DNA of 64,000 nt, taken from positions 62,001 through 126,000 of the forward strand of contig JANQQU010000088.1 of the NCBI GenBank assembly GCA_028284905.1. The letters are read 5' to 3'. The translations under genes were made by a program, and so were the position numbers. Within the stretch, counting starts at the first letter, position 1; every line of letters starts with the position of its first letter. The notes under the pieces were generated by a model. The model saw nothing but the letters and a program-made list of their open reading frames with translations, was not told where the DNA came from and searched no databases. This stretch comes from Calditrichia bacterium. Lineage in GTDB: Bacteria; Calditrichota; Calditrichia; RBG-13-44-9; J075. Shown here in pieces: positions 59,634 through 64,000 of the stretch.

Positions 59634-61583
59634 TTATTTTTGACAATCCACGTTATAGTATGAAGTTAGCATTTTATTCAGAATTTGATAGGTCTCGGGA
59701 GCATCCTCACGAAGTTTATCTGATTCCTCATACCCCATATACTTTTTCAGCTCGACAAAGAATTCTTCTATGACTTCAATATTTTCCTGGAGAATTTCTG
59801 AATCCTGACACTTCGTTGTATTTTTTCCTTGATTTAAAGTCGGCAGAAAAGTTCTAAACATTTTTTCCAACACTTTTACCGCTTTAAAGAGACTTTTAAG
59901 AGAGCGAATATCATTTGGAAAACCCTTGCCATATTTTTCCCAAAAAGATTCCGAAAGATCCATTTTGAGTGGTTCTAAAATAAATTCAACTAATTCCGGA
60001 TACTGCCACTGTTTTAAATCAGGAAATTTATTATCTAACCATTGTATTTCTTCCTCGAAAAGTCCTTTCTCTTCTACATAGACAATGCCTTCTTCTTTTT
60101 CATCCAAACTTTTTGAAAGACCAAGGTAAGAGTTGAAATATTGTGAAAGGTTACCACGGATATCGCCGTTGAATCCGCTCATTCTTCGTAAGCCGTTATC
60201 AAAATCGATTTTCCCTTCTTTCTTTTGCAGGTAAAGACAAATCAGACGATGCATTAGTAACGTTCTTAGGTGCTTTTCAGTAAATTTTTTTGTCTTTAAT
60301 TGAGGAAATGTTGTCGGGATAACTCTTGCATTGCGATCATTCAAATCCTGGCTTTTGATAAAGGAGTCTACTGCTTGAAAAACTGTTTCCCATAATGCCG
60401 GTGTAGAAATCTGATGATATATTGCAAGTAGCCCATTACTTTTCCATATACCAAGCTTGGGACCACGCAAAGCGTCTATGTTATCTTCAATTTTTTCAAT
60501 AAATTCCCTTGCCAAATCAGCATAGGATAAATAATCTGGAATGATTCGGTCCGGGGTTTTGTAAATCACCGGTATATCCCGCCGTAGCTCTGACTGTATT
60601 AATCGCTTAATGGTTGACACCGCCCGTTTGCTGTAAGAGGTCAAAATATAGGTGACTAAATGAGGAATTTTACTGGCTGCTTCCAATAAATCAATACCGT
60701 GAACCGATTGCCAGAAGCCCTGTTCATCTTTCAACTCCAGATCAATTATACAAACATTGTAACGACTGGGATCTTCCGCTAAAGCTTCTATTGCTTTCTC
60801 TCCTCCCGGAAATGTTTCTACCTGGAAGAAATTGCTGAAACCTTCTTCCAGTTTATCCAAAATATCATCACGGTCTTCGACAATCATCATCCGATAAGGA
60901 GAATCTTCCAATTCCGCATCTGTTTCGCTAGGGAATGACGATTTATGCAAGGCCAGCATACTGACGATGTCTTCAACTACGATTGGCACTAAATGTTTGT
61001 CTTTGAGCATTTTCGGAAAGAATTCCCCGATGTAGTCGAGAATCTCTTCTGAAAGGATGGAACGATACCTTTCGAACACCGTAAGCATATCGCGAATATC
61101 TTTACTGGTTGAATGCTCCGTCAAATGGCGAATATCATGTACCAATTTATCGATCATACCGCTTTTTTCCAGTACGTAGCGTCGAATAAATTTCCACTTC
61201 ACCGGGCTAATTGGAGGGATATTCAGTTTGAAATAATCTGTTTCGCTCATGGGCAGGCGATGGTGCGGAAATATTGGGCAGAGAATACCGGCGGTCGAAG
61301 TCATATGGATTAACTGCTGGCGATCGAGAAAAGAGAAAAAAGCAAGGTCTGCAGTAATCTCACCTTCGATCAGGCTTAATGCAAGATCATAACCATAAAA
61401 CTGCGCATGCTTTTTATGCTCCCAGGTTAATTCCGCCAATATTAAAACGGATGTTAAGTTTTTCTTTTTTCTCGCCAGGATTTCCGGTGAATCGATAATG
61501 AATTTACTGCCGAGTGCTTTTTTCAAAGTTTCAGCGTAAGGCCCCGGATTGCAGACAATGTAGGTGTTATATTTTTTTTTCAT
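59634..61583 (-). CDS. Large protein with an embedded phosphoreceiver (REC) domain
   Basis: A 649-residue soluble protein. Residues about 229-350 form a response-regulator receiver domain: acidic E236-D237 in MMIVEDRDD, phosphoacceptor D281 in VCIIDLELKD, T315-S316 in YILTSYSK and K342 in PVIYKTPD are all present. An insert near EQGFWQSVHGIDLL lies after the phosphoacceptor. The N-terminal 100 residues resemble a second, inactive receiver-like fold (TYIVCNPGPYAETLKKALGS, SVLILAELTW, LAFFSFL). The C-terminal 300 residues are helical with no recognised output domain (no DNA-binding, GGDEF or HD motif). It ends the three-gene minus-strand unit 17 bp after the preceding gene. Confidence 0.8.
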   Translation of the reverse strand: MKKKYNTYIVCNPGPYAETLKKALGSKFIIDSPEILARKKKNLTSVLILAELTWEHKKHAQFYGYDLALSLIEGEITADLAFFSFLDRQQLIHMTSTAGILCPIFPHHRLPMSETDYFKLNIPPISPVKWKFIRRYVLEKSGMIDKLVHDIRHLTEHSTSKDIRDMLTVFERYRSILSEEILDYIGEFFPKMLKDKHLVPIVVEDIVSMLALHKSSFPSETDAELEDSPYRMMIVEDRDDILDKLEEGFSNFFQVETFPGGEKAIEALAEDPSRYNVCIIDLELKDEQGFWQSVHGIDLLEAASKIPHLVTYILTSYSKRAVSTIKRLIQSELRRDIPVIYKTPDRIIPDYLSYADLAREFIEKIEDNIDALRGPKLGIWKSNGLLAIYHQISTPALWETVFQAVDSFIKSQDLNDRNARVIPTTFPQLKTKKFTEKHLRTLLMHRLICLYLQKKEGKIDFDNGLRRMSGFNGDIRGNLSQYFNSYLGLSKSLDEKEEGIVYVEEKGLFEEEIQWLDNKFPDLKQWQYPELVEFILEPLKMDLSESFWEKYGKGFPNDIRSLKSLFKAVKVLEKMFRTFLPTLNQGKNTTKCQDSEILQENIEVIEEFFVELKKYMGYEESDKLREDAPETYQILNKMLTSYYNVDCQK

Positions 61584-61600
61584 GCTGAATGGTTCTTCTG

Positions 61601-62338
61601 TTATGCGAATAATTCTTTAATGAATTTCGAAAAAGGGCTGTTCTGGGAGCTGTAAGCTTCCGCGAGAGGATTAGTCTGGTGTTTTACGGGAAGACTATTG
61701 ATGAATTTTCGAATAGCGGTTTTCAGAGCCTCGCTTATGGTTTCGGATTTGGTTCTTTCCTGGATTATACGCTCCAATTTTTCCCATTTGTGTTCAAATA
61801 GTTGAAAATCATTTTTGTTGAGTGGCGTGAGTAAAGAATGCGCCAGTGACAATTTCTCTTCCAAAACCGGGTCTATGTCAAAAATCTGAAACAACCCTGA
61901 AATGGCATTCTGGTATTTACCCGCTTCATATTCATCGCTTTCAAATATTTCGAGGACTTTAGTAAATGTAACATATAGATCATTGTTATCAGAACGGGTG
62001 TATTCTTCAGTAATTACGTTTTTGCTTTCAAAATATTTGAAAATTGCTGCTTGCTGATTTTTTATATGCTTTGAACTTTCATGAAACGCTGCATAAACGG
62101 AGTGAAAGTTGCCATTGAGTTGTGAGAGGATACTTTTCATATGATCATTCACTTGGGCATCACTTATCAACAGAATATCCGGTAAGGGATGCCCGGAAAT
62201 AAAGTAGTCTATACCGGTGCTGTAAATACCGGCAAATTTACAATCGGACTTCGTGCCGAATTTCGGAAGCGTGTCCGGTAACAATTCATTTTTAATCGTT
62301 TTTGAAGGAATAAAAAATATAATCAGTTGGTTGCGCAT
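61601..62338 (-). CDS. Unrecognised 245-residue protein of the signalling cluster
   Basis: Its ATG (62338-62336) overlaps the TAA of the upstream kinase-like gene by one base (TAATG), so translation is probably coupled. The N-terminal 100 residues alternate strands and helices (NQLIIFFIPSKTIKNELLPD, then PDILLISDAQVNDHMKSILS), compatible with a receiver-like or other alpha/beta fold lacking the phosphoacceptor motif. The C-terminal half is helical and charged (LFEHKWEKLERIIQERTKSE). No signal peptide or membrane helix is present. I recognise no family. Confidence 0.7.
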   Translation of the reverse strand: MRNQLIIFFIPSKTIKNELLPDTLPKFGTKSDCKFAGIYSTGIDYFISGHPLPDILLISDAQVNDHMKSILSQLNGNFHSVYAAFHESSKHIKNQQAAIFKYFESKNVITEEYTRSDNNDLYVTFTKVLEIFESDEYEAGKYQNAISGLFQIFDIDPVLEEKLSLAHSLLTPLNKNDFQLFEHKWEKLERIIQERTKSETISEALKTAIRKFINSLPVKHQTNPLAEAYSSQNSPFSKFIKELFA

Positions 62339-63999
62339 TAGACCGATCTCCTTGCGGCAAATAGTATTTTACATAGGTGATATTTACTTTTTTCTTCTAA
62401 CAAATAACGGGCGATTTGCGAATAATGAATAAAGCGGACATTGAGTTTTCGTAATACCTGGGGAAGTCCCCGGCCGGATATGATTGTTACATTAATGTGT
62501 GGGTATTTCTTTTCGAACCACTCCAGCTTTGCTTTAATTGCATCAAAGTTATCTTCGAAAATCTTTTCCAGAATGCCGTAATGAATAACCAGAAAGTCAA
62601 CCCGCGCAAAATGTTCTTCCATCCATTGTGATAACTGCGGGCATTGGTTTCTTGGGTTATCCAAATCGACACGCCTTTTTGATGGTATAAGAATATTTCC
62701 TAAACTCCACAATGATTGTGAATTACAATGGCCTTCATCCATATCAGCAACAATACCTTGCACACGTTCATCCAGGACAGCAATTCTAATCAGTCCGGTT
62801 TCAATCATCTTATAAGCCGTTTTACGGTTTTCCTCCGAATTGTTGGCAGCATTGTCCACCACAAAACAGGTCGGTTGACCGTGTTGTAGACATTCATAGG
62901 AGGCCACTTTCTCTTCCTGATAACGGTCGATAAGCATTTGTTGATAATCGGCATTTTTATGGTAAATATCCGCATGGCGATCGTAGATGATATATCTTTT
63001 TTCCGGATTTAGATGTTCTATGTAGGAAATATCCTTGGTGGAGGTTGCCAGTTCATTAATCTGCCACTTCTTGACAACCGGCTCCTGATTATGGCGAATG
63101 AGCAACTCAATATTGCGGTTATTGTGAGATATTCTTAATTCCCATAACTTCAGAACCAGGTGATGTAATTCTTTTGGGCGGTCATGGAGGAAGCTTTTTA
63201 AAATTGCTTCCGGAATATACGGATACATTTCCAGAGAGCTGTTAGTCGTTAAAATTCTGAAGGGCAAAGCTTTTCCTGTATCTGTATTGCTAACTACATC
63301 AAGTAATTTATCGGAAGGGTTAATCAGCACCATGAAGTCGTGTTGAACGTTCTGGGCTAATGAATTTTTCAGCTGCTCAAAGTTATAAATGTCTACGCCC
63401 TGGATGCGAAAATCATTCTGATGTGCTTGTAAATCCCCCAGAGATTTTTCTTCATCAATTATCAACAATTCTTTCGGGCGTTGTACATAAAAACAATACC
63501 CCAGATTGCCATCAACATTAATTGCCTTTAACAAAGGTAATGCATGCTCATCATCAAGAATTTCCGGAGATATACGGCGCAGATAAGCAGCGCAAATTTT
63601 CATTTCCAGTACGCCCCAGGCAGTTTCCCTCAACTTATCGTGCTCCAGTATCGAGGTGTCGATTCGGTCATTGAGGTAGCCAACCAGGGTTTCACATTCT
63701 GCCTGCGATTTATGTGGCGGCTTATTGTTCGCATTTTGTAAATTGTCATAAACGCAAATTTCCATCAGGCTTTCCGTATCAGTTGCAATGGATTCCCGTA
63801 TTTCGAAAGTGATTTCCAGCGTTTTGTTTTTTGAAGGGTTGTAAGCGTGCTTTGCAGAATTGCGAATAATATTTTCCAGTATAATATAAAGTGCATGGGC
63901 CCCCAGCAAACCATTGGGGCTTGCAAAAGAAGGATCGTGGTCGCCCACTTCCAGGTTAAGCTCTTTCCCGTCTCGCAAATATTTAATATGTAATTGCGA
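62338..63999 (-). CDS. Histidine-kinase-like ATPase with degenerate core and additional C-terminal domains (5' truncated)
   Basis: The frame is open to the window edge, so the N-terminus is missing; about 553 residues are visible. Near the visible start the N box of GHKL ATPases is clear (LYIILENIIRNSAKHAYN). The expected G1 box is altered (ICVYDNLQNANN, lacking the D-x-G-x-G glycines), and the G2-like segment is TAWGVLEMKICAAYLRR. After the ATPase fold ends at GYCFYVQRP, a receiver-like segment (KELLIIDEEKSLGDLQAHQN) and two further alpha/beta regions follow (CFVVDNAANN, IAVLDERVQGIVADMD; VDFLVIHYGILEKIFEDNFD, INVTIISGRGLPQVL). The dimerisation and phosphoacceptor histidine region, if any, lies outside the window. 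Confidence 0.75.
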   Translation of the reverse strand, partial: SQLHIKYLRDGKELNLEVGDHDPSFASPNGLLGAHALYIILENIIRNSAKHAYNPSKNKTLEITFEIRESIATDTESLMEICVYDNLQNANNKPPHKSQAECETLVGYLNDRIDTSILEHDKLRETAWGVLEMKICAAYLRRISPEILDDEHALPLLKAINVDGNLGYCFYVQRPKELLIIDEEKSLGDLQAHQNDFRIQGVDIYNFEQLKNSLAQNVQHDFMVLINPSDKLLDVVSNTDTGKALPFRILTTNSSLEMYPYIPEAILKSFLHDRPKELHHLVLKLWELRISHNNRNIELLIRHNQEPVVKKWQINELATSTKDISYIEHLNPEKRYIIYDRHADIYHKNADYQQMLIDRYQEEKVASYECLQHGQPTCFVVDNAANNSEENRKTAYKMIETGLIRIAVLDERVQGIVADMDEGHCNSQSLWSLGNILIPSKRRVDLDNPRNQCPQLSQWMEEHFARVDFLVIHYGILEKIFEDNFDAIKAKLEWFEKKYPHINVTIISGRGLPQVLRKLNVRFIHYSQIARYLLEEKSKYHLCKILFAARRSV

Positions 64000-64000
64000 C

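Noticed and set aside
1-64000. Search for tRNA and rRNA genes
   Set aside because: No cloverleaf-like TTCGAATC/TTCRANYC context or rRNA segment was recognised by eye; short tRNAs could still be missed without a covariance search.

Overview
The window looks like chromosomal DNA of a Gram-negative, outer-membrane-bearing bacterium of the FCB (Fibrobacterota-Chlorobiota-Bacteroidota) superphylum, probably a Calditrichota- or KSB1-like lineage rather than Bacteroidota proper. The grounds are the NFPNPFNP-type C-terminal sorting domains typical of type IX secretion (T9SS) cargo, PorV-like outer-membrane proteins, lamin-tail-domain giants, a DUF1800/DUF1501 pair, and abundant palindromic extragenic repeats. 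This placement is inference: no rRNA, tRNA or ribosomal protein gene lies in the window. No CRISPR array or prophage was seen. One intact insertion sequence is present.

Left third (1-25.9 kb, all + strand). A 5'-truncated secreted SpoIID-like protein is followed by a three-gene biotin-dependent acyl-CoA carboxylase (carboxyltransferase, biotin carboxylase, separate biotin carrier). Next is an envelope module (secreted protein, FecR-domain protein, outer-membrane beta-barrel) that leads into a CHASE2-adenylate cyclase. Then come an ECF sigma factor with a soluble zinc-finger anti-sigma candidate, a TraB-family membrane protein, a DMT exporter, a Prc-type periplasmic protease, an esterase-HD hydrolase-SUKH group, a glycine-rich lipoprotein, ThyX and an orphan molybdopterin oxidoreductase.

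Middle (26-43 kb). DUF1501 and DUF1800 proteins lie on the minus strand. An NhaC-type antiporter with an isoprenylcysteine-methyltransferase-like protein faces the minus-strand pair acpS-nnr (cofactor and metabolite housekeeping). A 1458-bp IS4-family element sits in the loop of an extragenic hairpin with a clean 10-bp target duplication. Beyond it, two paralogous UbiA prenyltransferases bracket an unrecognised protein, followed by a Ser/Thr kinase with TolB-like and repeat regions and a STAS protein.

Right third (43-64 kb). A minus-strand surface group encodes two PorV/FadL-like barrels, a beta-barrel with periplasmic helix-hairpin-helix domains, and a 1792-residue lamin-tail protein. It is divergent from a 925-residue lamin-tail protein carrying a T9SS sorting domain. 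After a SUKH protein and a small membrane protein, the window ends in a compact minus-strand cluster of three large signalling-type genes: a degenerate histidine-kinase-like ATPase, a 245-residue unknown, and a protein with a complete receiver domain buried in unknown sequence. This cluster looks more AT-rich than its surroundings and is the best candidate here for an undescribed system. Its function cannot be read from sequence alone.
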